Assembly: GCA_033297075.1 (NCBI GenBank)
Contig: MU858177.1
Coordinates: 44,764-108,763 of the forward strand
Origin: Rhypophila decipiens
Taxonomy: Eukaryota; Ascomycota; Sordariomycetes; Sordariales; Naviculisporaceae
Length of the DNA stretch: 64,000 nucleotides
Reading direction: 5' to 3'
Shown: one piece after another, positions 1 to 11,143 of the stretch
How the letters are laid out: each line of letters begins with the position of its first letter
Numbering within the stretch: position 1 is the stretch's first letter
The notes under the pieces: model-generated
The model's input: the letters and a program-made list of their open reading frames with translations, nothing else
Told to the model about the DNA's origin: nothing
Databases searched by the model: none
Program-made: the position numbers and the translations under genes

Positions 1-3000
1 TGACATTTGGGGACTTCCTAAGCTATGCGTACTCATCGTATCTTATACGGGTTTTACCACTGCTGCAGTAGCCGTAAGACGGGTCATTCTGCAGATGGGA
101 ATGGCTTGGTCAAATAAGTTGCCGTGCAAGTTTGCGTGCTTTCATGAGGTAGATAATGACAGAGCAGCACTTTGCCAGAAGTTTTTACTCCTCCTTGATC
201 GGGCAGTTTCTTCGGTGTGAATGTGATGCAGACCGTCCACTTCTTCGGATTCCGTAAGCAGCCACAAGAAAGGAAAGATTCCAGTTCGGAAGAATGAGAC
301 CGACAGTCGGTGTATTCGGGTGTTACACTACAGCCTGGATACATCTGCCCCGATTCCTGGCCGAGGAAATGCTGGCAGCCAGTAACGGGATGGGTAGTTG
401 AAGAAAATTCCTGCAAACGGAGGCCGACGCCCTGCATCGGTGTCCGATCCTTCACCATGGCGGTCACGGGTTAATTGGTACATGTACTGTACATACAAGG
501 TATTTTCGCCTTTTAGGGCTGTACTGCGTATTGATCTGCATCGCGCTTTCATCGTGTTCTCGGGGATTACCCGTTTTTGTAGAATCGTCTCAAGCAATGC
601 CCGTGGACAACAGATGAATTGGTACGTACTGGTACCCCATTACCAACCATGATAACTGTAAATTCAACCACTTACGTATCCATACAATGAGGGGTTATCC
701 TTTTGCGGTTATTGCCCGCCGAAAAGTTACCGCTTTTCTCTCCGAAAGGAAGGTGCCAGAGTATCACTGTTGATAAGGCACCGAATGGTTGATAAGCATT
801 CACGCAGACCCCAGAGCCCCCTCAGTTCCGGGCTTCCAGGAGACAGGCCGAAACTACTCTCATACACACCCACAACCGATAGGAATGGATAACCATTATT
901 CTCAACGTCCCTCTCTCGTCTGAAGATCGCTGCAAAAGGATACATATGGATGGTTCACGATGCACTCCCTTAAAACCCCGTTATAATTCTGTATGACAGT
1001 CATGCATGCATCATCCAAATGGTGTGTAATTACTGTAATATGATCGGACCTCTAGATGACAACCTTACATGCTGACCTCCGTAGCGTTTAAAATAATGAG
1101 TTGGCTTAAACCTCATTATACTGGAATCCGGCAATCTAGAAAAAATGCTCAGACCACTTCTCTTGGACTCTAGAGTTAAAGTATTCAATGGGTGTCTCCC
1201 AGCAAAGGATTCGGCGTTCCCGTCTCTTGAGCGTCGTATGTCGATACGTATCGTCTTGTCATCAATACCCGGGCCACCACTCCGCTAGCAAAGTGCTGTA
1301 ATGCGACCGGTAAATACCCAGACTCAACGCTCCACGCCGAACGACTCGCTTTTGGAGACAACGCCTCGAGCGATCCCTTTCGACGGCCTTAATCCCAGTT
1401 CATGGCGCAGATTTTGGGAAATTTCAGTAAAGACCTCTCATATGCGTGGTTGGAGATAATGGAGTCGGTCTTGTCTGAAACTTCAAACTTGGCAAGTGTT
1501 GAGCTCTTGACCATGCCTCTGCTAAGTATTGCCCCGTGGACCTTTGTTTATTTCACCGAAATTGATCATTCTAGGAATATCGGTTGTGTGTTTCTTTCAT
1601 TTTTTTATTGAGCAGCCGCGCTATCCGTCATTCGATGAACTACACCGGCTCCGGCATCAGCAGAACCTCATGGTTCTGAGAACATCGACTGGAAGCATGA
1701 GGCTCCGGGTTTCAAAGATATTTGGCCAACGGTAGATATTCACGAGTATGATAACGCAATGAGGTCAGTTTGGTAAATTAGCCCCTTATCAAGGCCCTCA
1801 CTGCTTGGCCGAAACTCCAAACTCGGCCGCGGTCCTAATGTAGAAGTCGCCCGCTATTACCCCTGAGCCGGTAAACAAACATGACCCGGTAACCTACCTA
1901 CGGCGGATTGAGAAGTTACAGAAAGGGATTTCGGTTGCGTGAGAAGGAAATATCTAAGCACTGACTGCTTGAGCACCAGTCATGTCATGGTTCCAACGAT
2001 ATAAACTGCTTAGGTGTGGAAAAGGTCAAGCAGCCAGAGCCCAAAAAGAGATGAAATCCCAGTTCAAGAAGAAAACCAAAGGAGGCATAGTTCACAACCC
2101 GCCGAATCAATCCCGAACATAGAACAAAGGCTCACGGTCTCATCAAGATCACAACGGTTAAAGACGATAAACAAATTAGCATGTCGGCATTACAGACCTT
2201 TGCCTGGCAATTCGACCTGTTCAGGGGCATTCAGATTAAGCTCAATGGTCGCTTCACTGGGAGCCCAATGAGGCCAGACCACTCCGTCAACAGCAAAAAA
2301 CTCGAGCTCGATCACTCCAGCATCAAGAGCAGCATTGACCATCTCGACGAGGATGCCAATGGTCATTCCGCGCCGGCAAATTGCCGCTAGCCTACTGGAA
2401 TCACCGCCAGATGGGTGTTTCTCGATCCGAGCACGAGGATAAAGAGGTACATATCTCCAGGTCGACGTTTGAGAAGCCAGAGATTCCGTCACTACCTTCC
2501 ATTAGGTACTTGGACCCGGATGCTAACAGAACATCCCCCCTTAACAGTGACTCTGGTTTTTGACCGAAAATAGGAGCTGAGAGCTACACCTACAGGCTTT
2601 TCGTATTAAAAGTGGCATGTAGTGGACGCCATGTACAAATTCACATCGTTTCCAAGACTTACCAAGGATATTGGCCCGACACAGGAATAAAGGGCGACAT
2701 CACCAACATACAACAAATTTCGACATGAACTGAGCTGCAGTTGTATGAAAAAAGGAGCACATGTGTATATGAATGGGCCAAACAGCTAACGTGGAAGAGA
2801 GTTTCAAGTTACATCGCCGAACTTTGATGAAGTAGGCCGGCGATTTCCACGGTCCCTTCTACCCACGCCGACCCGCGTAATGAATAAGCTCATCTAGAAA
2901 AATACCTGCATACAACATCCGAGCAGGGTAACGTTGCTTTTTCCTCTGCAACCAGTGCCGAAGTCTTGAGCCCTGGGAGATACTCGAACTGGACAGAGTA

Positions 3001-3945
3001 CTTACCTAACCATAGTCTCTCGGGTAAGAAGGCGATCGATCACTTCTGAAGAACATTCCGGGGAGAATGATCAAGATCGATAGAGTGCTCAGGCCGGTTC
3101 TCCTTCCTTTTAACCGATGATTAAATGTGTAGTACCTTCTGAGTTGTTTGCTCTCCTACCTCCGTCCTTTATGTTCTGGAACAGTTAGTATCTGCGGTTG
3201 TTGACAATACTCAGGGGTTGCTGGCGGGGTGATCATAAAGAGAGACAAAGAGGAGGTATAGTAGAGCTGTGCAGCTATATAAGGCAAAGAGTCTGGCTTA
3301 CGGGGTACTTTCACAGCTCTACCTACTCCAACTACTACCAGTGAAGACCCAACAATGCAATTACCCCATAATGCAATGGAAATCACCAAATACGCGATTT
3401 TTCTACCTTATATATAAGGCTCATAGTAACGGCGGTGTGCTGAATGGGTATATAACCATTGAATTGCAGAAGGTTCTGATAACTTCTGTAATTTGAGCTC
3501 CTTTTTAGGAACGGTTTGGCCGAGTGGTATGGTTCTTGGCGCTCGCCGTCACTTACACCTTCCCAATCAGTGACCATCACTTTTATTTAGTGTTTTTTTT
3601 CCTTTGTAGAAGTACAGGGGCTGCGATGAAATACCAGACAGTCAGTGTTATTAACCTGCACAGTTCCATTTTTTCTCTACGTCAATGTCTGTATATATAG
3701 ATAGGTATCCTCATTTCATGTCAAGCATCTGGCCTTCCCCATCATTACAGTGTATAGTGACGCCTCTCTCTGTTAAGCCGAGTCTTATTACTTTCTATTC
3801 TGGTTCGCATTGCGCAACCTTTCACAAGAAACATGAATGCAGACCAATTCTAAAGCTTCATACAATATATCATGGTTTCTTCGTCCACCTTTTACCACTC
3901 TCCAGTGCATGGATCGGGTAACTCAAATAAAGTAAGACGTCCGAT
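1..3945. other. Gene-poor region
   Basis: No convincing gene was found in this stretch. Open frames are short, overlap on both strands and show no recognisable domain. One minus-strand frame (2190-2492) has a smooth, acidic and hydrophobic composition in its C-terminal half and could be a remnant, but I do not recognise it. A tRNA-like 5' half occurs near 3507-3550 without the remaining arms. Confidence 0.5.
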
Positions 3946-4166
3946 CCTAGCTCGAGGGTGTAAAAATGGGGTGTGATTTCAGATACCGGATACTCTGCCA
4001 CTATCCTGTATTGCTAGTCTTTTAGGGTTTCTTCTTAACAATGGACAGAGTCTTTTCAGTACTCATTCAGAATACCGACAGCAGAATTTACAGAGTCTTT
4101 TCAGCACTCATTCAGAATACCGACAGCAGGATTTCACATCCACATTTTTACACCCATGTGCCTAGG
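3946..4166. mobile_element. Putative MITE-like element with terminal inverted repeats
   Basis: An approximately 220-bp segment is bounded by imperfect inverted repeats. The left end has the core GGGTGTAAAAATG at 3956-3968 and the right end has its reverse complement at 4143-4155. The similarity extends inward for about 12 more bases, and outward to CCTAG on both sides (3946-3950, and reverse complement at 4162-4166) with 5-6 variable bases between. A TA dinucleotide sits in each outer motif, which would fit a TA-targeting element. The element has no coding capacity and contains a 45-bp tandem duplication. This is consistent with a non-autonomous DNA transposon, but copy number cannot be seen from one window. 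Confidence 0.5.
4045..4134. repeat. Tandem 45-bp direct duplication
   Basis: Two adjacent 45-base units (4045-4089 and 4090-4134) differ at only a few positions. Both start ACAGAGTCTTTTCAG and contain ATTCAGAATACCGACAGCAG. The duplication lies inside the inverted-repeat element at 3946-4166. Confidence 0.85.
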
Positions 4167-4549
4167 TAAATGCTTGTTGCAAGCAAAGCCACGCTGACTT
4201 CGCAGGGATGTCTGTTTTTGGATGGAAATCATTGTCAAATTTGGCTGCCTCCATTTAGCGAGCGTTTTTAGCGGGGCGCCATTTAGGGCTGAGCAGCAGC
4301 AATAGCGCCTTCTGTGAGACGCTGGGATTCCCGGTGGTGGATGGCTTGGCTGACAGCGCTAACGGAAATGCTTCGTTCCACGGGCAGCAGTGCAGGAGCA
4401 GTGCCACGCCGCAACTTCGATCCTGAGATGACGAGAAGATGATGGGAAACCACGATTCACATAAGACGAGGGATGCTTCCCACGCCAAAGAAGATGGAGG
4501 GTAACAAGCGGTTTGCCACTCCAAATGCTGGGGAAGAACTTGAAGCAAA

Positions 4550-5953
4550 ATGACGGAATCGGCGCTCGCGACTTCCATTCTCGCAGCTCCCAAACCGCGG
4601 ACCTCATTGTTGGATGATGCATCCACTTTGGCATCAAGACCCAGCTGGTCCAGCAGCCGCAGCGCAGAGACTCTTGCCAGCCTGGGATGGAAATCGCGGC
4701 CCAGACAAAGCGACTGCCGCGAGCTGCTCAGCTCGAACCGCTTCATGGTGAAACCCACGCCTGCCATCTTCGTCCACGGAACGCGATGTTCATGCACACC
4801 TGAGGATCCCAAGATCAGCAGCGCCAGAACCGATGACGATATCCTGGCCGACCAGATTGCCGCTGCATCAGATGCTTATCGTAGCCACCGAAAGCGTTCA
4901 AAGCAACGGAAGCGACAATCGGGCTCGTTGATCACGCGCATTTTCGCATCGACCATCGCCTCGCCAGGCGCATCCACCAACCACAAGGTGCCCGACCTCT
5001 GCTTCGGCTGTTCAGCACTCGACATTAGCAAAGTAACTCGCTACCTCATTGACGAGAATATTTCCGTCAACTCGACCAACCATGTAGGAACCACGCCTCT
5101 CATGGCCGCTGTGCGCGCCGTAAATCCCCAGCTCCGACCACGATCGCACCTCGCCATGATCGCCTTCCTCCTCGACTGCGGCGCCGACCCTAATGCCGCA
5201 GGCAGCGCCGTGAACCCTCCGGGACACGGAACCATGTCCATCCTATCCGCCGCCGTCTCGCTCAACCTGACCGACGTCCTCCGCATGCTTCTCAACCACG
5301 GCGCAGCAGTCGACGCGCCACTCACGACGATCCCCATGTTCCGCTTTGGCGGCCATGGCCTCACAGCCCTCCACGTCGCCGCCTTTGCCGACGAGCCAGA
5401 GCCCATGGGGATCCTCCTCGAGCACGGCGGCGCCAACGTCTCGGCCACCTTTGACGGCTGCCGCGCCATCGAGTGGCTCGATCACGTCCCCAAGCACAAG
5501 CGAGATAAGAAGCTATGGACCACGGGTATCACGGCGCTTCACATTGCAGACGATAGTCCGGCCTGTACCGGACTACTTCTTCGATACGGCGCCGATCCGA
5601 ACGCGCGGGATAATTATGGGAGGACACCTCTTCATTGGGCCATGACATCTGGGAATGCCGAGGTTGTGAGGTTGTTGCTTGAGGCGGGGACGAAGCCGGA
5701 CGTCGTGGATGATGATGGGGCAACGCCGTTGTCCGAGCTGGTGACAAGGTTGGAGTGCGGCGCCTCGAGACAGGGACATGCAGACATTGCGAAACTGCTG
5801 CTTGAATGCGGTGCCGATCCAGACTTGAAGTACCCGCAGAATGTCAGTCTCAGGGACAGATTGTTCAAGATGGACAAATGGAGAGGCGTCTATGAGCCCA
5901 TCTTCCAGCACGCGGCTGGGGAGGTCTTTGAGAAGGAGGTGCATATCTGCTGA
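4550..5953 (+). CDS. Ankyrin-repeat protein
   Basis: This is a single open frame of 467 residues. The N-terminal ~115 residues are low in complexity and basic (an RKRSKQRKR cluster near residue 107) and have no domain I recognise. From about residue 150 to 445 there are six to seven ankyrin repeats, recognisable by phrases such as TTPLMAAV, LLDCGADPNA, GLTALHVAAF, LLLRYGADPNA, GRTPLHWAM and LLLECGADPD. Ankyrin arrays mediate protein-protein binding and have no catalytic role. No signal peptide or membrane segment is apparent, so an intracellular location is likely. The start is the first ATG of the frame; a later ATG at residue 66 (4745) is possible because the first 60 residues look poorly conserved. 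The partner and pathway are unknown. Confidence 0.82.
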   Translation: MTESALATSILAAPKPRTSLLDDASTLASRPSWSSSRSAETLASLGWKSRPRQSDCRELLSSNRFMVKPTPAIFVHGTRCSCTPEDPKISSARTDDDILADQIAAASDAYRSHRKRSKQRKRQSGSLITRIFASTIASPGASTNHKVPDLCFGCSALDISKVTRYLIDENISVNSTNHVGTTPLMAAVRAVNPQLRPRSHLAMIAFLLDCGADPNAAGSAVNPPGHGTMSILSAAVSLNLTDVLRMLLNHGAAVDAPLTTIPMFRFGGHGLTALHVAAFADEPEPMGILLEHGGANVSATFDGCRAIEWLDHVPKHKRDKKLWTTGITALHIADDSPACTGLLLRYGADPNARDNYGRTPLHWAMTSGNAEVVRLLLEAGTKPDVVDDDGATPLSELVTRLECGASRQGHADIAKLLLECGADPDLKYPQNVSLRDRLFKMDKWRGVYEPIFQHAAGEVFEKEVHIC

Positions 5954-6148
5954 GGGTTGATGGGTACGGAGTTGGATTTAGAGGCCCTGTCTGTCTTGAT
6001 GACATCCCTACATAATGATTAATGAACGCCTAATACAACAAAAGAAATGGGTTACAGAAGCGAAGAGAGTGCAATTTCCACTGTGGCATCATGTCAATGC
6101 ATTCCGACATGACCAGCATCTGTGACAGAAAAGTCATCTCAAGCCATC

Positions 6149-6655
6149 TCACCCCCGGGCCGAGTCGCCGAGATAGTTCGGCGTCCCCTCCGCTTCCGCA
6201 TTCACATGAACATTTGTGTCCACAATCCCGTTTTCTTTGCCCCTCAAAAGATTCATGACCTCCAAAGCAGCAAGGAAAATCCCAAAAACGGCGGCATATG
6301 TCCCCAGAATCGCGGCGATGAATCCCAAGTGCGGTCCGATGAAAAAGATGCTCAGCACGACAATTGCCAAGGCAGAGAAAAAGGTTGCCGTGAGAACGTC
6401 ATATGTCTGCGGCGAGATCCTTTCCAGTCTTTGCTGGACAGGGGTGGGCAGGTATTTCCAGAGGATGGAGGTCAACAAGTTTGTGTCGCTGGAGCCGGTC
6501 GTTGGCGAGAGGGACACGGGGGGAGCGTCGATGTCTCGCCATAGGTTTAGGTGTTTTGATACTGACTTTGAGGAAGATCTCCGCGGTCTGGTTTGGAGTT
6601 CTTGAGGGGACGTCCGCGAGGACTCGGTTTCGGTGATTGTTGCTGTGGCTGCCAT
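6149..6655 (-). CDS. Small two-pass membrane protein, uncharacterised
   Basis: A 168-residue intron-less frame. Residues 1-60 are polar and rich in Ser, Thr and Arg. Residues ~85-145 contain two closely spaced hydrophobic segments (the first around VLTATFFSALAIVVLSIFFIG, the second around FIAAILGTYAAVFGIFLAAL), separated only by a Gly/Pro/His turn, so the protein probably forms a membrane hairpin. A short hydrophilic tail follows. I do not recognise a family. The hairpin layout resembles ER-shaping or Rab-acceptor-type proteins, but no diagnostic motif is visible and no function is assigned. The neighbouring ankyrin gene on the other strand ends about 200 bp away, so the two genes converge. 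Confidence 0.6.
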   Translation of the reverse strand: MAATATITETESSRTSPQELQTRPRRSSSKSVSKHLNLWRDIDAPPVSLSPTTGSSDTNLLTSILWKYLPTPVQQRLERISPQTYDVLTATFFSALAIVVLSIFFIGPHLGFIAAILGTYAAVFGIFLAALEVMNLLRGKENGIVDTNVHVNAEAEGTPNYLGDSARG

Positions 6656-8842
6656 TTTGTTTGTTTGACAAGACTGGGAAGATCCCTGACAGTGTGATTA
6701 TGATTGAAACTGGACTGAGATTTTTCAGACTGTTTTTGGTTCTCTTCGTTAGCTCGTCCCGCGAGTGTGGAAATGGCCGGTTGTGATGAGAGTGAAAGTC
6801 ACAACAGAGTAAACAGTCAAAAGTGGTCTTGCTTCAGGGAAACTTGAATCTTGAGAATCCGAATCAGGCCATTCGTCTGTTATGAAAGTCAAAGAATGAT
6901 GGCAGTAAGTGGCTGACAAGGTGTGTAGTTTGCTAGAGACGTTCTCGGGGATTTCCCCATCGGGATGGATTCCATACAAGTCAAGACTGGACCCACCCTT
7001 CACATCACCACATCACTCATCTCACTGGTCTGCGCCGGTTTGCTTGGATGTCCACGTTTCACAACCGGGTCCTCGGAAGTCCCCTATCTTTAACAGGATC
7101 GTGACCGACAAAAGATCCAAGGAACTTTGTAAGCTCACCTCAGTGTAATGTACACTACACGGGGCGCCAGAATGTGGAAGAAACGGAGAGTGAAGAGACT
7201 ATGAGAATTGCCTGTGGACCTGTGACTCGGTCCTACCGCTGAATAAGCGTTCGGGACCCTTTTCTCATGAAAGAATACGCAGCGTGAAGAGAGACCTAGC
7301 ATGCTGTTACAATTAGAACTGCGTATTTCAGCCCGGTACGGCGGTACTTGGCGGGCCTGCACCTGCACCTGCATATACGATAATACGATGGACTTGTGCA
7401 CAAGATACGTGAGATTTACTCGTATTGGGCTTCACTGGCGAAGCCATGTACCCCGATTTTGTGATGGTTGAGTACCGTTCTGGGTGTGAATAACGAGACG
7501 TGTTGTACCTTGTCGGCGATGTCATTACGTATTTTACGTCCGATGATATCTGTCCTAGCATGTCTGGTGCCACTGCTGATTTACCTTTGCATTTGCTCTG
7601 CACGTGCTTACGAGCGAGTACGCTTCACAATGCATCAATGGCTCACGTTGGGTACGTCAGATTCTTTTCTTATCTCTGAACTCTGTTGCCAGTGCTGGCG
7701 CCACACGCATTTTCTCCCTTCTTTTAACCTTTCGCCCGATGAAGCTTCCCTTATCTGATCGAAGCCATGCCTTTGGTGAATGACTCGGTGAGATAACGCC
7801 CTCTTAAGCATCCGGGAACGCCATCAGTGCGGATAAAGATTCGCACGTGAGTGCGCCAAGGTCCACCGTGAGGGCATCGTATACGCTAACCCTGGACCTG
7901 CCCACAGAGGATGACCACGGGCCACAGTATTACATTGACAACGGTTGATAGGATAGAGAATCTATATGATTGTAAAGTAGCACTTTTCATAGCTTTGCAG
8001 TGATTATAGCTATTTGTATCTGATGGAGAAAGTTCTCTAAGGCTGTTGAAGGCAGTGGACCAAGTTCGCCATCGAGGTGTTGCGAAGCTGTGTCTTTGGG
8101 CATCCCTCGTCTCAGTGTGGAACTCCTTATAGTGCTGCTCGAAGGAATCTAGCAGTCCAACGCCTACTTCCCGCGAGGTTGCCAACAGACATTGATGCCA
8201 GACGGGATGGTTGGGCCTGAAACTGCCGGTTGCCTCCCACGCGGCTCTGCCAATGAACTTCTACATCAATCGGCGATGATGAAATCGATCAGAGAAAAGA
8301 TTCTCGCCATTCTCTTCAGATGCTCCCCAGTCGGATGTTATTTTGTTGTTGCCTTGAGGGAGTGCTTTGTGTGTCTGGGAAACTGGGAACAACTTGCGGC
8401 GTTAGTTTGGCCCCGGATTTTGACCGAAAGCAAAGTCCGTTCAGATTCTTGAGTTTCTATTTACATGTTGGCTGTGAGATTGGAAAACCTGTTTATGTCA
8501 CGATGATCGTCCATGTTGTTGCCTGAGCAGGCGGTCACTCGGAGTTAAGGCTTCCCATATTCGGATGTCGCTCATTTGTCATGATGATCTGCACTGAACG
8601 TGTGCAAAAGAGTCGACATATTCGCCTCATCATCAGCAGTCATTCACCACTCCTCACTGCTGCTCGCCGGCAGCTTCATGGCCCGAAGGATGAGGTGGCC
8701 AGGCAGTAAATCATTCCGACTTCGGGGTCTTCAGCTGTATCATCTTTTGAGCCACGCACGTCAATTGTAGCACAGCTCATATCTCGAAGCACTTGGGAAA
8801 AGACGTATATAAAGATCTGCCAGACAATACTGTCTATTCAAC
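6656..8842. other. Intergenic region
   Basis: This 2.2-kb stretch holds the promoters of the flanking membrane-protein and HET genes. A minus-strand frame at 7886-8185 (99 residues, hydrophobic C-terminus) is the only candidate and has no supporting family or splice evidence. A TATA-like TATATAAAG at 8806-8814 lies about 110 bp before the HET start codon. Confidence 0.5.
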
Positions 8843-8983
8843 ATGACGAATTCCTCATCTAAAGTTGAATCACGTTGCCATATACAAGCATTCTCCACAG
8901 CCGTTACAAGTCTATCGCCATGCTCCTATACCACTATCTCACATTGCCTCGGTTTACCCCCGAAAGCCACTTTTTCCGGCTGA
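8843..8983 (+). other. Upstream ORF overlapping the HET gene start
   Basis: The first ATG after the TATA-like box at 8806 opens a 46-codon frame that ends at TGA 8981-8983. It is out of frame with the HET protein and overlaps its first usable ATG (8920). If the mRNA starts upstream of 8843, ribosomes would meet this frame first and translation of the HET protein would depend on leaky scanning. The transcription start is not known, so the role is inferred. Confidence 0.35.
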
Positions 8984-10719
8984 TCGACCTTCTCCCAAGC
9001 TCCGACAAGGACGAGCCTCTGCAAGTAAACATTCGAGAGGTCCGCCTAGAAGATGAACCCGTCTATGAATGCCTTTCATATGTCTGGGGGACACCTTCTC
9101 CCACCTCCTTCCATCACACTGTATCAGTCGTGTCTGCACCTGAGAGTTCCGATGAGCCTGAATCGACCAAGGGAAAGATTCGCATCAGTGAAAACCTCCA
9201 TGCGGCTCTGCAGACCATCCGTCTCCCATCCCAGACTCGCACTCTCTGGGCAGACGCCATCTGCATCAACCAGCCCGACACAGACGAGCGAAACAGTCAA
9301 GTCGCCCTCATGGGTGTGATTTACTACTCTGCCACCAGGGTAAACATCTATCTCGGTCCAGATCCGTCAAACTCGGCCAAACTTGCCTTCCAGACCATGT
9401 CTCCCATCTCTCACATGCACTGGGGCCATCATATCCCCGGAATCAGGTGGGGCGCCTTCGACTCGGATGGCCAGCCATCAATGAACCTTCCGGACCAAGA
9501 CGAACGCTGGCGTGCCATATCAGAGTTTTATTCCCTCGAATGGTTCACACGGGCCTGGGTGCAGCAAGAAATCGGGCTCTCGAAAGATGCCTATTTCTAC
9601 TGGGGCGACTATCACATGACTGAGAATCCGCCCGAATCAAGAGACATTTTTGGGTTTGACATCTGGCTTGAGCATTCTCCGCGGGGAGGCAGCCTACGAG
9701 AAAGATACATTTCACATGTAGAAGGTGTCAGAGGGTCACGGAATGTCTGGCTGCAGTATGGGCAGGTAACGCGGCCAGGGTGGCTTCCTGACGAGGAAGC
9801 CGTGCGTCGTCACCTGGAGCATAATCACTTTTTGGTGGTGCTGCTGGACGCAAAAGCCTGTACGGCCAGGGATGCACGGGATTGTATCTATGCCTTTCTC
9901 GGACATCCTTCTGCGCGGGTGGCACGAAGAAAGACGCAGGGCGGAGCGGAGAGGGCCGAGATGTTTGGCGGAGTGGGTTATCGTGAGATGATGCTTTCCA
10001 CCATCGACGGGATCACACCTGATGAAAGTGGTAATGGTGCAGCATGTGAGCTCATTGTCCAGGCCGATTACAACAAGTCGGTTCAAGAGGTCTACACTGA
10101 GCTGGCCAAGCGGTTGCTGGACCATCATCGGAATCTGAGGATGCTCTCAGCCGTTTGTCACACTGAGGAATCGATAGAGCTGCAAGATGGATATGCAAGT
10201 TGGGTGCCCCGGTGGGACATGATCAAGGGAGAGCAAGCCATTGGGTGCAGTGGATGGGGATGGCCGACCGAAATCAGCAGTCCTTTTCCTAGCGGAGACT
10301 TTGAGTATACCAACACCGTCGACGATGAGAACAGATTACAAGTACTTGGGGTTGTTATTGCGACGGTGACCGAGGTCTTGGACTGGACGGAGGATCGGCT
10401 CAAGGAGACCAAGGCTAAGCTGCTGAAGAGGGAGCGGAGCATTTCCCTGCACACGGGGCTTGTGAATCGACGCAGAGTTTTTCGAACCCGTGACGGTCAA
10501 GAGGGTCTTGCCCAGGACACCGTGCGGGAAGGCGACTCGGTTGCCCTGCTGGTCGGAGCATATACGCCCTGCGTCCTGCGAAGGGGGCCGGAAAGCTTGA
10601 AGCAGGAGTTTGTCTTTGGGGGAAACTCTGTTTTGTTCGGGATCCACGACCAACGGTACAATGAGCTCGTCAAGGAGGCCGCTCAAATTGGCATGGTAAG
10701 GGATATGAGGCTCGTTTGA
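8920..10719 (+). CDS. HET-domain (heterokaryon incompatibility) protein
   Basis: A 599-residue intron-less protein. The HET domain (Pfam PF06985 type) spans roughly residues 35-240 and shows the usual three blocks. These are YECLSYVWG near residue 50, LWADAICINQ followed by DERNSQV and a hydrophobic strand ending IYLGPD (about residues 108-150), and WFTRAWVQQEIGL near residue 208. The long C-terminal part is variable, as is common in this family. HET proteins act in non-self recognition and programmed cell death when incompatible hyphae fuse; most genomic copies have no tested specificity. The start at 8920 is the first ATG in frame and puts the domain at its usual distance from the N-terminus. 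No NACHT or STAND module follows. An upstream overlapping ORF may dampen translation. Confidence 0.88.
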   Translation: MLLYHYLTLPRFTPESHFFRLIDLLPSSDKDEPLQVNIREVRLEDEPVYECLSYVWGTPSPTSFHHTVSVVSAPESSDEPESTKGKIRISENLHAALQTIRLPSQTRTLWADAICINQPDTDERNSQVALMGVIYYSATRVNIYLGPDPSNSAKLAFQTMSPISHMHWGHHIPGIRWGAFDSDGQPSMNLPDQDERWRAISEFYSLEWFTRAWVQQEIGLSKDAYFYWGDYHMTENPPESRDIFGFDIWLEHSPRGGSLRERYISHVEGVRGSRNVWLQYGQVTRPGWLPDEEAVRRHLEHNHFLVVLLDAKACTARDARDCIYAFLGHPSARVARRKTQGGAERAEMFGGVGYREMMLSTIDGITPDESGNGAACELIVQADYNKSVQEVYTELAKRLLDHHRNLRMLSAVCHTEESIELQDGYASWVPRWDMIKGEQAIGCSGWGWPTEISSPFPSGDFEYTNTVDDENRLQVLGVVIATVTEVLDWTEDRLKETKAKLLKRERSISLHTGLVNRRRVFRTRDGQEGLAQDTVREGDSVALLVGAYTPCVLRRGPESLKQEFVFGGNSVLFGIHDQRYNELVKEAAQIGMVRDMRLV

Positions 10720-11143
10720 GGATTTGTAGGAGGGTCTCGGGGTATAGAAAGGGGAATAGAACATTAACACATGTCATGAGAACATCGGACAGTTGAAAGA
10801 GTGAAAGGATTCCAAGACCTGATAGTATCACAGGTATCACAGGTAAAATACAACTAAATTCTGAATTAACCTTTCAGTTTTCTGCAAGGGAGACAAGGTC
10901 AAGACATGTGGATGGTGAAAGGCGAAAGGCAGGGGCTTCTATGAATTAGGTTTCTTCCCCCAATAGCAGGAAACCCAATTTTTCTTTTCTTTCTTTTAAA
11001 AACACAAATTCTCCCACCCGTCACGGTCTCTTCTTTCCGCCGAGCCTACTCACTCCCACCAATTCTCTTGCCGTCCTGGTTCTCTTCACTTTCACTACGA
11101 TATTTGTATTTCCAGCTTCTTCTTCAAATATTCTCCTCCAAAT
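10720..11143. other. Intergenic region
   Basis: The 424-bp interval contains a pyrimidine-rich tract (about 10960-11030) just before the next gene, typical of fungal core promoters. Nothing else was seen. Confidence 0.5.

Noticed and set aside
3507..3550. tRNA-like text TTTGGCCGAGTGGTATGG
   Set aside because: It resembles the 5' half of a Ser/Leu tRNA, but no anticodon stem, T-arm or 3' acceptor strand follows; at most a fragment.
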